Shown: positions 46,369-55,410, numbered from the stretch's first letter. The stretch: DNA of 64,000 bases from Accumulibacter sp. (GCF_036625195.1 NZ_JAZKUG010000001.1:2418001-2482000), one strand, 5' to 3'. Numbers and translations are program-made. Notes: generated by a model not told the origin, from the letters alone.

Positions 46369-46929
46369 ATGGGCAATCGTCTGTCGAAGATCGTCACGCG
46401 AACCGGTGATGCCGGTACCACCGGCCTTGGAGATGGTACGCGCGTGGCCAAGGACAGTCTGCGCATCGAGACGATCGGCCAGGTCGACGAACTCAATTCG
46501 ACCATTGGCCTGCTGTTGGCGGAACAAATTCCGGATGAGTTCAGAAATGCTCTTACCGGCGTGCAGCACGACCTCTTCGATCTTGGCGGAGAGCTGTGCA
46601 TTCCCGGTATGAACATGATCAGCGACGCGCAGGTGGCTCGCCTCGAAGCCCTCGTTGAGCGCTTCAACGACGACTTGCCACCGCTGAAGGACTTCATTCT
46701 CCCCGGCGGCAGCCGCGCCGCAGCGCTGGCCCATCTGGCACGGACGGTATGCCGCCGCGCCGAGCGACATGTGGTGACTCTGGCCAACAGCGAGAGCGTC
46801 TCCGACTTCGCGCGAAAGTACCTCAATCGCCTGTCGGATCTGCTGTTCGTCCTCGGTCGCGCGCTCAACCGCACCGCTGGTTGCGGCGATGTGCTGTGGG
46901 TGCAGGGCAGGAACCGCACGGCTGACTGA
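46369..46929 (+). CDS. PduO-type cob(I)alamin adenosyltransferase
   Basis: This 186-aa enzyme transfers adenosyl from ATP to cob(I)alamin to form coenzyme B12. The PduO/MMAB signature is clear: the N-terminal ATP site TRTGDAGTTGLGDG, VDELNSTIGLL, the FILPGGSRAAALAHLARTVCRRAER helix and the C-terminal NRLSDLLFVLGRALNR. AGGAAAG precedes the ATG at 46369. No B12-dependent enzyme gene lies nearby in the window. An unrecognised gene follows after 50 nt. Confidence 0.95.
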   Translation: MGNRLSKIVTRTGDAGTTGLGDGTRVAKDSLRIETIGQVDELNSTIGLLLAEQIPDEFRNALTGVQHDLFDLGGELCIPGMNMISDAQVARLEALVERFNDDLPPLKDFILPGGSRAAALAHLARTVCRRAERHVVTLANSESVSDFARKYLNRLSDLLFVLGRALNRTAGCGDVLWVQGRNRTAD

Positions 46930-46979
46930 CAACGCCAGAAGTGCGGGCCGGCCATGCTTCGTATCGATGGAGTGCCAGG

Positions 46980-47537
46980 ATGACAAGCCACATCACCGTG
47001 ATCACCACCGCGAACCGTGCGCGGCGTTTCGTTCCCACAGACGAAACCAGCCTGGAGGCCATTGTCGACAGCCTGCGGCGCAGCGGGCAGCTCTTTAGCG
47101 GCAAGCCGCTGATCATCGGTTCGGGCGCGCACACCGAGGTTTTTGCCGCCGCCGCGATCGCCTGTGTCGAGATCGAGACGACACGCGACCTTGCGGCCCA
47201 TTTGCCCAGCCAGCACAACCTGAGCCTGAGCGCGTTGACGCCGGAGCAGCGTGTCGAACCCTTCTCTGGCGGCTTGAACGGCGACCACTTCAGCGCGCGG
47301 ATCGAGTTTTTCTTCATCGGTGGCCACGTGTTGTACATGGCCGCCGAGGGTGTCCGCAAGCCGGCGCTAGCCGAACCGCTGATGAACCTGACTGGCCTCT
47401 TCGAACGACCGGCGCTCCACTATCGCCTCGCGCAAGGGGGGATCGGCCTGATGAACCCGCGCGCGTTGACGCGATTCGTCATTACTCCCGGCGTGCCGGA
47501 TCTGCCGAGCGATGCCTGGGTCGCCGAAGGACAGTGA
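46980..47537 (+). CDS. Unrecognised 185-aa cytoplasmic protein
   Basis: I do not recognise this protein. It has no signal peptide or membrane segment. Visible segments include SHITVITTANRARRFVPTDE, LIIGSGAHTEVFAAAAIACVEIET, ARIEFFFIGGHVLYMAAEGVRKPAL and FVITPGVPDLPSDAW. The alternating hydrophobic pattern suggests an alpha/beta fold. The ATG at 46980 is near a CCAGG stretch with no strong ribosome-binding site. It follows the adenosyltransferase gene in the same direction and may be co-transcribed. Confidence 0.65.
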   Translation: MTSHITVITTANRARRFVPTDETSLEAIVDSLRRSGQLFSGKPLIIGSGAHTEVFAAAAIACVEIETTRDLAAHLPSQHNLSLSALTPEQRVEPFSGGLNGDHFSARIEFFFIGGHVLYMAAEGVRKPALAEPLMNLTGLFERPALHYRLAQGGIGLMNPRALTRFVITPGVPDLPSDAWVAEGQ

Positions 47538-47654
47538 ACCCGAGCGGTTGCTCCGACGGTCCGACGACTGAATCGCCGGCAGCAGTGATCCGGGCAGCGC
47601 GCTGACCGGAGTGGGGCTTCGTCCGCTCGCTCGCGCCGCTGTCCTCACACTCTC

Positions 47655-49133
47655 TCATTGCGTTGGGGTGTCGGGGTAGGGATGGAGCGTGTGGAGAGAG
47701 ATGCTGCGCCCTGAGGGCTGGACGATGCGTACGTGCTCGCGGCGCAGTCCGCGCGCGTGCGGGAGACCGCAGGAGTGGGCGATCATCTCGAGCTCCCTGT
47801 TCATGTTGCGGCAGTAGGCGGCAACGCGTTCCGCCTTGTCTTCGACGACCAGGCCGCGTTGCAGCCGGGGGTCATGCGTCGTGACGCCGGTTGGGCAGGT
47901 GTTGGCGTGACAGCGCAGGGCCTGGATGCAGCCGAGGGAGAACATGAAACCGCGTGCCGTGTTGACGAAGTCGGCACCGGCGGCGAGTGCCCACGCGACG
48001 CGCGCCGGAGTGACCAGCTTGCCGGCTGCAATCAGGCGAACGCGCTGTTTGAGGCCGCTGGCGATCAGTGCATCGGCCACCAGCGGCAGCGCTTCGTCGA
48101 TCGACAGCGCCATGTGGTCGGCCAAGGCTTGCGGCGCCGCACCGCTGCCACCCTCTCCACCATCGATCGTCAGGAAGTCCGGTGCGGCATGCAGCCCCCG
48201 ACGCCTGACGGCCTCCGTCAGTTCGTCCATGAACGCGTTGCCGCCGATCGCGGTCTTGACGCCAACCGGTTTGCCCGTGATCGCGCGCACGTGTTCGACC
48301 CGGTCGAGCAACTGGTCGATGTTGGCGACATCGCGGTGACGGTTTGGGCTGAGTGAATCCTCGCCGAGGGGAATGCCACGTATCTCGGCGATTTCGGGTG
48401 TCACCTTGTTGCTCAGGAGTACGCCTCCTTTCCCCGGCTTCGCTCCCTGCGACAGCTTGATCTCGAAGGCTCGGACGCATTCGTGCGCTGCCAGTTCGCG
48501 CAGCCGCTGGGTGGAAAGCTGTCCGCTGGCATCGCGGACGCCGTACTTGGCGGTGCCGATCTGGAAGATGATGTCGCAGCCGCCCTCGAGATGGTAGGGT
48601 GACAGGCCTCCTTCGCCGGTGTCCAGCCAGCAGCCGGCGGCGGCAGCGCCGCGTGACAATGCACGCACGGCGGGTCGCGAAATGGCTCCGAAACTCATGG
48701 CGCTGATGTTGACCAGCGAGCGGCCACTGAACGGGGTGGCACAGTAACCTTCGCCAATCGGCAGTGGCGGTGTCGGTCGCTGTTCTTCGTCGAGGACCGG
48801 GAAGGGGGCGTTGACGAATACCAGTGCGCCCGGCTCGTGGATGCGGTAGGTCGAGCCAAAACCGATGATCCCGCCCTGATTCTTCGCCATGCGGTAGACC
48901 CAACTCCGCGTTGCCCGGTCGAAGGGCATCTCGTCGCGGTCGCCCAGGAAGAAATACTGCCGGAAGTACTCGCCCAGACTCTCGAACAGATAGCGCAGGT
49001 GGCCGACGAGCGGGAAGTTGCGCAGCACGGCGTGCTTTTCCTGCGTCACGTCCTGCACGTACAGGTAAACCAGACCTCCGGCAAAGGCCAGGGCGAGCAG
49101 GACGCCCGTCGTGACGAGCAACAGGTCGAGCAT
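47655..49133 (-). CDS. FMN-binding glutamate synthase family protein
   Basis: This 492-aa protein has one N-terminal membrane segment (about 3-25) and a large FMN-binding domain like the central part of glutamate synthase. Matching segments are NISAMSFGAISRPAVRALSRGA, CWLDTGEGGLSPYHLEGG, KLSQGAKPGKGGVL, DFLTIDGGEGGSGAAP and ARGFMFSLGCIQALRCHANTCPTGV, where cysteines may hold an Fe-S cluster. It lacks the glutaminase domain, so it is not a classical GltB. Physiological substrates of these orphan proteins are unclear. It diverges from nadC. Confidence 0.86.
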   Translation of the reverse strand: MLDLLLVTTGVLLALAFAGGLVYLYVQDVTQEKHAVLRNFPLVGHLRYLFESLGEYFRQYFFLGDRDEMPFDRATRSWVYRMAKNQGGIIGFGSTYRIHEPGALVFVNAPFPVLDEEQRPTPPLPIGEGYCATPFSGRSLVNISAMSFGAISRPAVRALSRGAAAAGCWLDTGEGGLSPYHLEGGCDIIFQIGTAKYGVRDASGQLSTQRLRELAAHECVRAFEIKLSQGAKPGKGGVLLSNKVTPEIAEIRGIPLGEDSLSPNRHRDVANIDQLLDRVEHVRAITGKPVGVKTAIGGNAFMDELTEAVRRRGLHAAPDFLTIDGGEGGSGAAPQALADHMALSIDEALPLVADALIASGLKQRVRLIAAGKLVTPARVAWALAAGADFVNTARGFMFSLGCIQALRCHANTCPTGVTTHDPRLQRGLVVEDKAERVAAYCRNMNRELEMIAHSCGLPHARGLRREHVRIVQPSGRSISLHTLHPYPDTPTQ

Positions 49134-49191
49134 GGGTGCCTCCCATTGGTGATAGAATCCGCGTAGCTGACGCCAGTGTACGGGATTCCTC

Positions 49192-50049
49192 ATGAACTTT
49201 GCAGCCATGCTCGAGGGCGAAGTCGAGCGTAATGTTGCCGCAGCACTTGCCGAGGATGTCGGCAGCGGCGACCTGACGGCGCAACTCGTACCGGTTGCGG
49301 GGATCGGGCGGGCGACGGTCATTGCGCGCGAGGACGCCATCCTCTGCGGTTCGGCCTGGTTCGCCGCCTGCTTCCGGCAACTCGACCCGGCGGTGCGCAT
49401 CGCCTGGCAGGCGGGCGATGGTGAACGGATCAGGCCGGGCCAGCCGCTGTGCGAGGTCGAGGGGCCGGCGCGCGCCCTGCTGACTGGCGAGCGCAGCGCG
49501 CTGAATTTCCTGCAACTGCTTTCCGGCGTCGCGACCAAGGCCGGGGAGTACGCCGAGCGGGTTGCGGGAACACGGGCGCATGTGGTCGACACGCGCAAGA
49601 CGGTTCCCGGACTGCGGCTGGCGCAGAAGTATGCCGTCCGCTGCGGTGGCGGCGGCAATCATCGCCTCGGTCTCTACGACGGAATCCTGATCAAGGAGAA
49701 CCACATCCTTGCCGCCGGCAGCATCGCTGCCGCGCTGGCGGCGGCGAAGCAGGTCGCAGCCGCCAGCGGCGGGGTTTGCCAGTTCGTGCAGATCGAGGTC
49801 GAGAACCTCGACGAACTGCGCCAGGCGCTCGCCAGTGGTGCGGAGATGGTCCTGCTGGACAACATGAGCCTGGATCAACTGCGCGCTGCGGTGGCCGTTA
49901 CGGCTGGTGGCGCGGTGCTCGAGGCGTCGGGCAACGTCAGCCTCGACACCGTCCGCGCAATCGCCGAGACCGGTGTGGACCGCATCTCGATCGGTGGCCT
50001 GACCAAGGATGTCCGGGCGCTCGATCTGTCCATGCGTTTCCAGGGCTGA
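49192..50049 (+). CDS. nadC: Nicotinate-nucleotide pyrophosphorylase (carboxylating)
   Basis: NadC (285 aa) makes nicotinate mononucleotide from quinolinate and PRPP in NAD synthesis. Characteristic segments are ALAEDVGSGDLTAQLV, GERSALNFLQLLSGVAT, VDTRKTVPGLRLAQKYAVRCGGGGNHRLGLYDGILIKENH and EVENLDELRQAL. The loop ISIGGLTKDVRALDLSMRF closes the barrel. Length is normal. It is followed by a tiny membrane-protein gene. Confidence 0.97.
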   Translation: MNFAAMLEGEVERNVAAALAEDVGSGDLTAQLVPVAGIGRATVIAREDAILCGSAWFAACFRQLDPAVRIAWQAGDGERIRPGQPLCEVEGPARALLTGERSALNFLQLLSGVATKAGEYAERVAGTRAHVVDTRKTVPGLRLAQKYAVRCGGGGNHRLGLYDGILIKENHILAAGSIAAALAAAKQVAAASGGVCQFVQIEVENLDELRQALASGAEMVLLDNMSLDQLRAAVAVTAGGAVLEASGNVSLDTVRAIAETGVDRISIGGLTKDVRALDLSMRFQG

Positions 50050-50202
50050 CCGGCCCACTGCAACACGCGGTGGACCGCAGGGGGCAGCGCCGCGCCAGCG
50101 GGGTGCCCCGTGCTGCCACCAGCGAGTTCAGCGGTGATATCATCCGGACGACGCGAGCGGGCCGGAGGTTGTGGCTTCCACCAACAGGGAGAGGGTGGTC
50201 TG

Positions 50203-50340
50203 ATGCTATTTGCGCTGTTCTACGTACTGGCGATCACGATACTGATCATGCACTTCACGGGGTTCCTGGCGCGACACAATCTCGAATGGCTGGTCCTGGT
50301 CCTGGCTGCGGCCGTCTTTCCAGCGGTCATCTATCTCTGA
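50203..50340 (+). CDS. Small (45-aa) membrane protein
   Basis: A 45-residue protein made of two closely spaced hydrophobic segments (about 2-16 and 27-44) joined by a short polar turn HFTGFLARHNLEW. GGAGAGGG precedes the ATG at 50203, a convincing ribosome-binding site. No family is recognised; it might be a small regulator or a subunit of a membrane complex. Its stop is 20 nt from the end of the convergent thrC gene. Confidence 0.55.
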   Translation: MLFALFYVLAITILIMHFTGFLARHNLEWLVLVLAAAVFPAVIYL

Positions 50341-50359
50341 AGCCCCGATCGGTGCCGAT

Positions 50360-51844
50360 TCACGGTACGTGCTGCGCGATGAAGCGCTGCACTTGGTCTA
50401 CATTGACGTCCATGACCTCGACGCGCTGCGGCAGCGTCTCGATGCCTTCCATGCCTGCGGGTCGATCGGGTCTGTGCCCGAGCGCTTCGACGATCGTCTC
50501 CTCGAATTTTGTCGGCAGTGCGGTTTCCAGAACGACCATCGGCATATCGGCCGTGCGGTGTTCGCTGCCGACCTTGAGCCCGTCAGCGGTGTGGGGATCG
50601 ATGACCAGTCCGTAGCGGTCATGGGTGCGGCGGATCGTCGCAAGGCGGTCAGCATGCGTGCTGCGACCAGAGACAAAGCCGAAGTCGGGCAGACGGGCGA
50701 AGCAGGGCAGTGACGACAGGTCGAAACTGCCGCCGGCGTCGACTTTTGACCACAACTGGCGGATGAGGTCCGGGTCGCGGCCGACCAGATCGAAGACGAA
50801 GCGCTCGAAGTTGGAAGCCTTCGAGATGTCCATCGACGGACTCGAGGTCGCTGCGGTTTCGCTGGGCGCGCGCGGGCGGTAGACGCCGCTGCGGAAAAAC
50901 TCGTCGAGGACGTCGTTCTCGTTCGTCGCCAGCACCAGGCGGCCGATCGGCAGTCCCATCATGCGCGCGATATGGCCAGCGCAGATGTTGCCGAAGTTGC
51001 CCGAGGGAACGGCGAAGGCCACCTGCTGCCCGCCGCTGCCGCCGATTTCACGGGTCGCTGCGAAGTATCCCTTGAAATAGTAGATCACTTGAGCGGCGAC
51101 GCGTGCCCAGTTGATCGAATTGACTGCACCGATCCGGTAGCGCGTCTTGAACGCGTGGTCGTTCGACACCGCCTTGACGATGTCCTGGGCGTCGTCGAAC
51201 GTTCCGCGCACGGCGATGTTGTAGATGTTGGGATCCTGCAGCGAGTACATCTGGGCGCGCTGGAAGGGGCTCATTCGCTGATGCGGCGAGAGCATGAAGA
51301 CGCGCACGCCCTGCTTGCCGCGCATCGCGTACTCGGCTGACGAGCCGGTATCACCAGAAGTGGCGCCGAGAATGTTGATCTCCTCGCCGTTGCGCGTCAG
51401 GACGTACTCGAACAGGTTGCCGAGCAACTGCATGGCCATGTCCTTGAAGGCCAGGGTCGGCCCATTGGACAGCTCAAGGATCGCCAGTCCGCCCTCGCCA
51501 CTTCCCGGCGCCGGCGGTTCGAGCCAGCGCAGCGGCGTGATCTCGCTGGCGGCCGAGTCGTTGCGCCCGTTGCCGTAAATGGCGGGTGTGTAGGTCCTGT
51601 GGATCAGGGTCCGCAGATCGTCAAGCGGAATATCATCGATGAAATGGGCCAGCACGGCGCTGGCGAGATCGGCATAGGAGAGGTCGCGCCACTGGGCGAG
51701 CTCTGACTGGTCGATCCTGGGATAGCTGGCCGGGAGATAGAGTCCTCCGTCGGGCGCCAGACCGGCGAGGAGGATCTCCGAGAAGGTCCGGTTCGACGAA
51801 TCCGCCGCACCGGCGGGTCGGGCACGAGTCGAGACGTAACGCAT
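50360..51844 (-). CDS. thrC: Threonine synthase
   Basis: ThrC (494 aa) converts phosphohomoserine to threonine with PLP. The N-terminal YVSTRARP segment, the PLP lysine in SNGPTLAFKDMAMQ, ATSGDTGSSAEYAMRG and NFGNICAGHIARMMGLPIGRL are characteristic of the long bacterial/fungal-type threonine synthase. The expected homoserine dehydrogenase gene does not lie upstream; instead an insertion sequence occupies that side. Confidence 0.95.
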   Translation of the reverse strand: MRYVSTRARPAGAADSSNRTFSEILLAGLAPDGGLYLPASYPRIDQSELAQWRDLSYADLASAVLAHFIDDIPLDDLRTLIHRTYTPAIYGNGRNDSAASEITPLRWLEPPAPGSGEGGLAILELSNGPTLAFKDMAMQLLGNLFEYVLTRNGEEINILGATSGDTGSSAEYAMRGKQGVRVFMLSPHQRMSPFQRAQMYSLQDPNIYNIAVRGTFDDAQDIVKAVSNDHAFKTRYRIGAVNSINWARVAAQVIYYFKGYFAATREIGGSGGQQVAFAVPSGNFGNICAGHIARMMGLPIGRLVLATNENDVLDEFFRSGVYRPRAPSETAATSSPSMDISKASNFERFVFDLVGRDPDLIRQLWSKVDAGGSFDLSSLPCFARLPDFGFVSGRSTHADRLATIRRTHDRYGLVIDPHTADGLKVGSEHRTADMPMVVLETALPTKFEETIVEALGHRPDRPAGMEGIETLPQRVEVMDVNVDQVQRFIAQHVP

Positions 51845-52020
51845 GGCGATGGCTGTCCGGCAGATGGCAAGACGCGCAGTCTACCATGCCGCTTCCAGCC
51901 CCAGTCCCGGCGGCGTGCGGCATGCTGCGCGAAACCCCCGCCTTCGCCCTCACCTATCCATCTGGTGGGTCTTGTCGCTCGCTCGCCCCTTGCATCCCCG
52001 CCTGCTGGCGACGACTTCTT

Positions 52021-52046
52021 AGGCGATTTCCGCAAGACGTCATACC
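52021..52046 (+). repeat. Left terminal inverted repeat of the IS
   Basis: Reads AGGCGATTTCCGCAAGACGT and then CATACC; matches the reverse complement of 53368-53393 at 20 of 26 positions, with both ends sharing GTCATACC and GATT/CCGC blocks. Confidence 0.8.
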
Positions 52047-52145
52047 AGCGGCCATGGTGGCAGGCTTGTCTGATTAGATATGGTCTCTTGCTCATAGTGT
52101 TGTATGCGATACTTCGAGTCAGTTCTCAGATTGTTGGAGTCACTG

Positions 52146-53374
52146 ATGAAGGTCGCCATGGTAAGTGAAGGGGGGGTTTCTCTTGAAGCCAGTCATGTGG
52201 AAGACATCCGGCTTGCGTCGAGCAAGATGACGGGATCGGAGCGCCGGGCGTTTCAGGCGGAGATGGCGGTGAAGTACTGTAGCGGCAGCGCTCGGTGCGC
52301 AGAGGAGGTTTTCGGCTGGAGTCGGGAGGCTGTTCGGCTTGGTCTGAACGAGAAACGCACCGGGATCGTTTGTGTGGGGCATCACGCGTTCTGTGGTGCG
52401 AAGTTGTGGGAGCAGAAACACCCGGAGGTGGCGGAAGCGCTGTGGAGACTGGCGGAGAGTCATGCCCAGCAGGATCCGACTTTTCGCACGACCTTGTCGT
52501 TCACCCGCTTGACGGCGGAGGAGGCCCGCAAGCAGTTGCAAGCGCTGGGATTTGCCGACGAGGTGCTGCCGTCCCGAAGCTGCATGTCGGAAGTGTTGAA
52601 CCGGAACGGGTACCGGCTGCGTCCGGTGCTCAAGGCCAAACCCCAAAAAAAGTCCCCGAAACCGACGCCATCTTCGCCAACATCCGGGAACATGACCGGG
52701 ATTGCCAAGGCGCAGCGTTCATGCGCCTGAGCATGGACTGCAAGGCGACGGTGAATATTGGCGACTACTCGCGCGGTGGCAAGACGCGGGGTGACAACCA
52801 GGCGGCAGACCACGACATGGGGTGCCAAGAGAAGCACACCCCATTTGGTGTCGTCAACGAAGACAGTGGCTCCCTTCATCTGTCCTTCGGAAGTTCGGCG
52901 AAGACCAGCGATTTCATCATCGACAGCCTGTACGCCTGGTGGGCATGTCAAGACCCCGATGCGTGTGCGCGCGTCACCCACATCCAGATCAAGGCCGACA
53001 ACGGGCCCGAGAGCAATGGTCGGCGCACGCAGTTTCTCAAGCGCATGGTCGAGTTCGCCGACCACATCGACAAGTCCATTCGCCTCCTCTACTATCCGCC
53101 GTACCACAGCAAATACAATCCCGTGGAGCGCTGCTGGGGAATCCTCGAGAAGCACTGGAACGGCGCCAAGCTCACCGATACCGAAACAATGTTGGCGTGG
53201 GCGAAAAGCATGACCTGGAAAGGCATCCATCCCGTCGTCCAACTGAGCCGGACCACCTATGAAAAAGGAGTCACCGTGGCCAAGGTTGCCATGCAGGCTG
53301 TTGAGTCCCGACTGGCAAGAAACCCGCTCCTGCCCAAGTGGGACATCCTGATCCGGCCAGCTTCCACGGTATGA
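52146..53374 (+). CDS. ISAzo13-family transposase, produced by -1 frameshifting
   Basis: The first frame (52146 to a stop at 52730) gives the DNA-binding N-terminal part, with GHHAFCGAKLWEQ, FRTTLSFTRLTAEEARKQL and VLNRNGYRLRPVLKAKPQKK. The -1 frame continues the catalytic part to 53374: SMDCKATVNIGDYSRGG (first Asp), IKADNGPESN (second Asp) and NPVERCWGILEKHW (Glu), a DDE set. The two parts read as one protein of about 408 aa when joined at the A-AAA-AAG heptamer at 52646-52652. GGAG precedes the ATG at 52146. The full-length product would be the active enzyme. Confidence 0.88.
52646..52652 (+). other. Slippery heptamer for -1 ribosomal frameshifting
   Basis: The sequence A AAA AAG is phased correctly to the zero frame (codons CAA AAA AAG). 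Slipping back one base gives the next codon GTC and opens the catalytic frame. An AAGG lies about nine bases upstream, which could act as a stimulatory Shine-Dalgarno-like site. This is the same heptamer used by dnaX and many IS3-family elements. Confidence 0.75.
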
Positions 53375-53393
53375 CTATTCGCGGCAATCACCT
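53368..53393 (-). repeat. Right terminal inverted repeat of the IS
   Basis: On the minus strand it begins AGGTGATTGCCGCGAATAGT and ends CATACC, pairing with the left repeat. The transposase stop codon lies inside it. Confidence 0.8.
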
Positions 53394-53403
53394 TAACAAC
53401 CTC

Positions 53404-54141
53404 TCAGCCAGCCAGTACACGGTTCTTTCCCGCCCGCTTGGCGGCATAGGTCGCCGCATCGGCACGCTCGATCGACTCCGCGAGCGATTCGCCGGACGCC
53501 TGCACGACGACGCCGGCACTGAAGGTCAGCGTGACACCGCTGCCGGCGACGCGGCAGCCCGCGAGCTGTCGCTGAAAGCGGGTGAGGGCGCTCACTGCCT
53601 CGTCGAGCCCGGTGTCGGGCAGCATCACGACGAATTCTTCACCACCGAACCGGCCGATGACGTCGGATGGCCGCAATGCCGAGCGCAGGATCCGGACGAG
53701 ATGGATCAGTGCCTCATCCCCGGCGTGATGGCCAAGCGTGTCGTTGAGACGCTTGAAATCGTCCAAGTCGATCAGGGCGAGTGCCAGCGGGCTTCCGTTG
53801 CGGCGCGAGCGGGCAACCTCACACTCGTGCGCCTGGTCGAAGCCACGGCGATTGAGCGCGCCGGTCAGTGTATCAGTCACCGCTGCCGCTTCGGCCCTGC
53901 TCAGGGCGCGCTCGAGATCCGCGATGCGTGCCTCGGCCGCCAGCAGCGCGAGCATCGTCGCCTGCGTCGCCATGATCCTGTCGCGCTGTACTCGCCGGTG
54001 TTGCACCCCGCCTTCGAAGACGGCGCTCGCGGCTTGCGAGTGGCCCGTCTGCAGATCGCCGGGCAGGGCCGGACGACGATGCAGCCGACGCGATGCCTGG
54101 CGTGATGAGTGCATCTGAGGGAAATGATCGTGCTTGAACAT
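53404..54141 (-). CDS. GGDEF-domain diguanylate cyclase
   Basis: This 245-aa protein makes cyclic-di-GMP from GTP. The GGEEF signature is at 166-170 and the product-inhibition I-site RPSD is at 157-160, five residues before it. DTLTGALNRRGF and DLDDFKRLNDTLGHHAGDEAL are other domain marks. The N-terminal 80 residues are basic then helical and hold no known sensor domain. GGAG precedes the ATG at 54141. Its stop lies 11 nt from the IS repeat, so the extreme C terminus may have been changed by the insertion. Confidence 0.9.
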   Translation of the reverse strand: MFKHDHFPQMHSSRQASRRLHRRPALPGDLQTGHSQAASAVFEGGVQHRRVQRDRIMATQATMLALLAAEARIADLERALSRAEAAAVTDTLTGALNRRGFDQAHECEVARSRRNGSPLALALIDLDDFKRLNDTLGHHAGDEALIHLVRILRSALRPSDVIGRFGGEEFVVMLPDTGLDEAVSALTRFQRQLAGCRVAGSGVTLTFSAGVVVQASGESLAESIERADAATYAAKRAGKNRVLAG

Positions 54142-54276
54142 CTCTCGCTCCGCGGTTGGTGCTCGACCGAGTGGATCATATCCCGGTCAACGGAGGCACC
54201 TCGCAGATCTTGAGACTTTTTTCACAAAAATCTCCGATAGTGTTGTTTTAAAGTATAAAGTTGACCAATCGGCAAG

Positions 54277-55410
54277 TCACTCCCGGTCTGCACAGAGCGC
54301 CCTCAGCACGACTCCAAGGAAGTGGAGCAGCGCCAACAGCGCTGGCCACAGGCCAGCCGCAACGTCGAGGCCGAGCAGAGCGCCGGCGGTCAGGAACAGC
54401 AATGCCCGTTGCGTGCCGCCGTGGCGCAGGGCGGTGTGCAGCCGGTCACGACGCGCCGTCCGCTTGCCGCGCAGTAGCCAGACCGGGAGCAGGTGCGTGA
54501 GGGCGCCGGTGACCAGGGGCAGGAGAAAGCCGACGATGAAGGCGAGGATGCTGTCACGGCCGTCGAGCGCTCCGACGGCGTGGCCGACTCCGAGTCCAAG
54601 CAGCAGCAGAAACCCCGCCAGTGCGCCGGCAAGGGGGGCAGCCGCACCATCGTCGAGCAGCCGGCGCCAGCCTTGCCAAGTCAGGATGGCGCGCCCGAGA
54701 CTGAGGACGACGACTGACAGCAGGAGGGTACCCGTCAGCGCCAGGGGCAGCGAGAGGGCAGCACCGATGGCGATCAGCAGGACGGCGCCAACCGCGACGG
54801 GCAACTGTCGCCGCAAGCGCTGGCTGGCGGTCGGGTCGGCAGTGTTCAGTACCGTTGGCAGCAGGACATGCAGCGTTCCGAGGGCAGTCAGGCCGACGAA
54901 GCCGAGCACGTTGAGGTGCAGGTGGAGCAGCCTGAGTGTATTGCGCGCCTGTGGCCAGCAGGCCATCGCCGGGACCAGCAGCAGCGCGACGCCGAGCAGG
55001 CTGACCGCTGCCAGGTACCAGTGCCAACATGGATGCGGGGTGCCGAGCGCCCGCCTCGCGCGCTGGTTCATCCATCCGGCGAGAGCCGCTGCCGGCAGTA
55101 GCGTGCTGCTGGCAGCAGCCGTGAGGGCTGGTGGTGGCGCTTCGCCGACGAAGCCGAGAAAGGACACACCGCCGGCAAGCTGCAGGAGGATCGGCGCCAG
55201 CAGGAGGCTTCGTGGTGCGGCACCGCTACGGGTCAGGACGGGTATGAAATGGGTGATGGCGCCGAAGATCAGCGGCATGATTCCGGCCGCCAGCAGCAGG
55301 TGTGCGACTGCTGGCAGCGATGCCTGTCCGAGAAGCAGCGACACCAGCGCAGCGACGAAGGTCGCCAGGGCCGAGAGACCGAGGTAGATCAGCAAGCGCT
55401 CATTCCACAC
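54277..55410 (-). CDS. Polytopic membrane protein, NnrS-like
   Basis: This 377-aa protein has about ten to twelve membrane helices. Histidine-bearing segments such as FGAITHFIPVLTRSG, LLHLHLNVLGFVGLTALGTLHVLLP and TGALTHLLPVWLLRG recall heme/copper membrane proteins of the NnrS type, which are linked to nitric oxide tolerance. Assignment is by pattern only. The adjacent DUF2249 gene in the same direction supports an NO or denitrification link, because the two families are often neighbours. An AT-rich patch lies downstream of this gene, in the gap before the cyclase gene. Confidence 0.6.
   Translation of the reverse strand: MWNERLLIYLGLSALATFVAALVSLLLGQASLPAVAHLLLAAGIMPLIFGAITHFIPVLTRSGAAPRSLLLAPILLQLAGGVSFLGFVGEAPPPALTAAASSTLLPAAALAGWMNQRARRALGTPHPCWHWYLAAVSLLGVALLLVPAMACWPQARNTLRLLHLHLNVLGFVGLTALGTLHVLLPTVLNTADPTASQRLRRQLPVAVGAVLLIAIGAALSLPLALTGTLLLSVVVLSLGRAILTWQGWRRLLDDGAAAPLAGALAGFLLLLGLGVGHAVGALDGRDSILAFIVGFLLPLVTGALTHLLPVWLLRGKRTARRDRLHTALRHGGTQRALLFLTAGALLGLDVAAGLWPALLALLHFLGVVLRALCADRE

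Larger units (their letters stand above)
52021..53393 (+). mobile_element. ISAzo13-like insertion sequence
   Basis: An element of about 1.37 kb bounded by imperfect 26-base inverted repeats (20 of 26 identical). It contains one transposase gene in two frames joined by a slippery heptamer. The terminal repeats may extend a few bases outward (TTCTT on the left, an AACAA-like end on the right), so the exact ends are uncertain by about six bases. No clear target duplication was found. It sits between thrC and a diguanylate cyclase gene. Confidence 0.85.

Noticed and set aside
47872..50058. A 728-codon minus-strand frame across nadC and the glutamate-synthase-like gene
   Set aside because: It overlaps two secure genes in other frames and has a biased Arg/Gly/Ala composition typical of spurious frames.
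52645..52651. The A-run in the transposase as a simple sequencing error
   Set aside because: Possible, but the heptamer is phased exactly for a -1 slip, and both frames are otherwise intact, so programmed frameshifting is the better reading.
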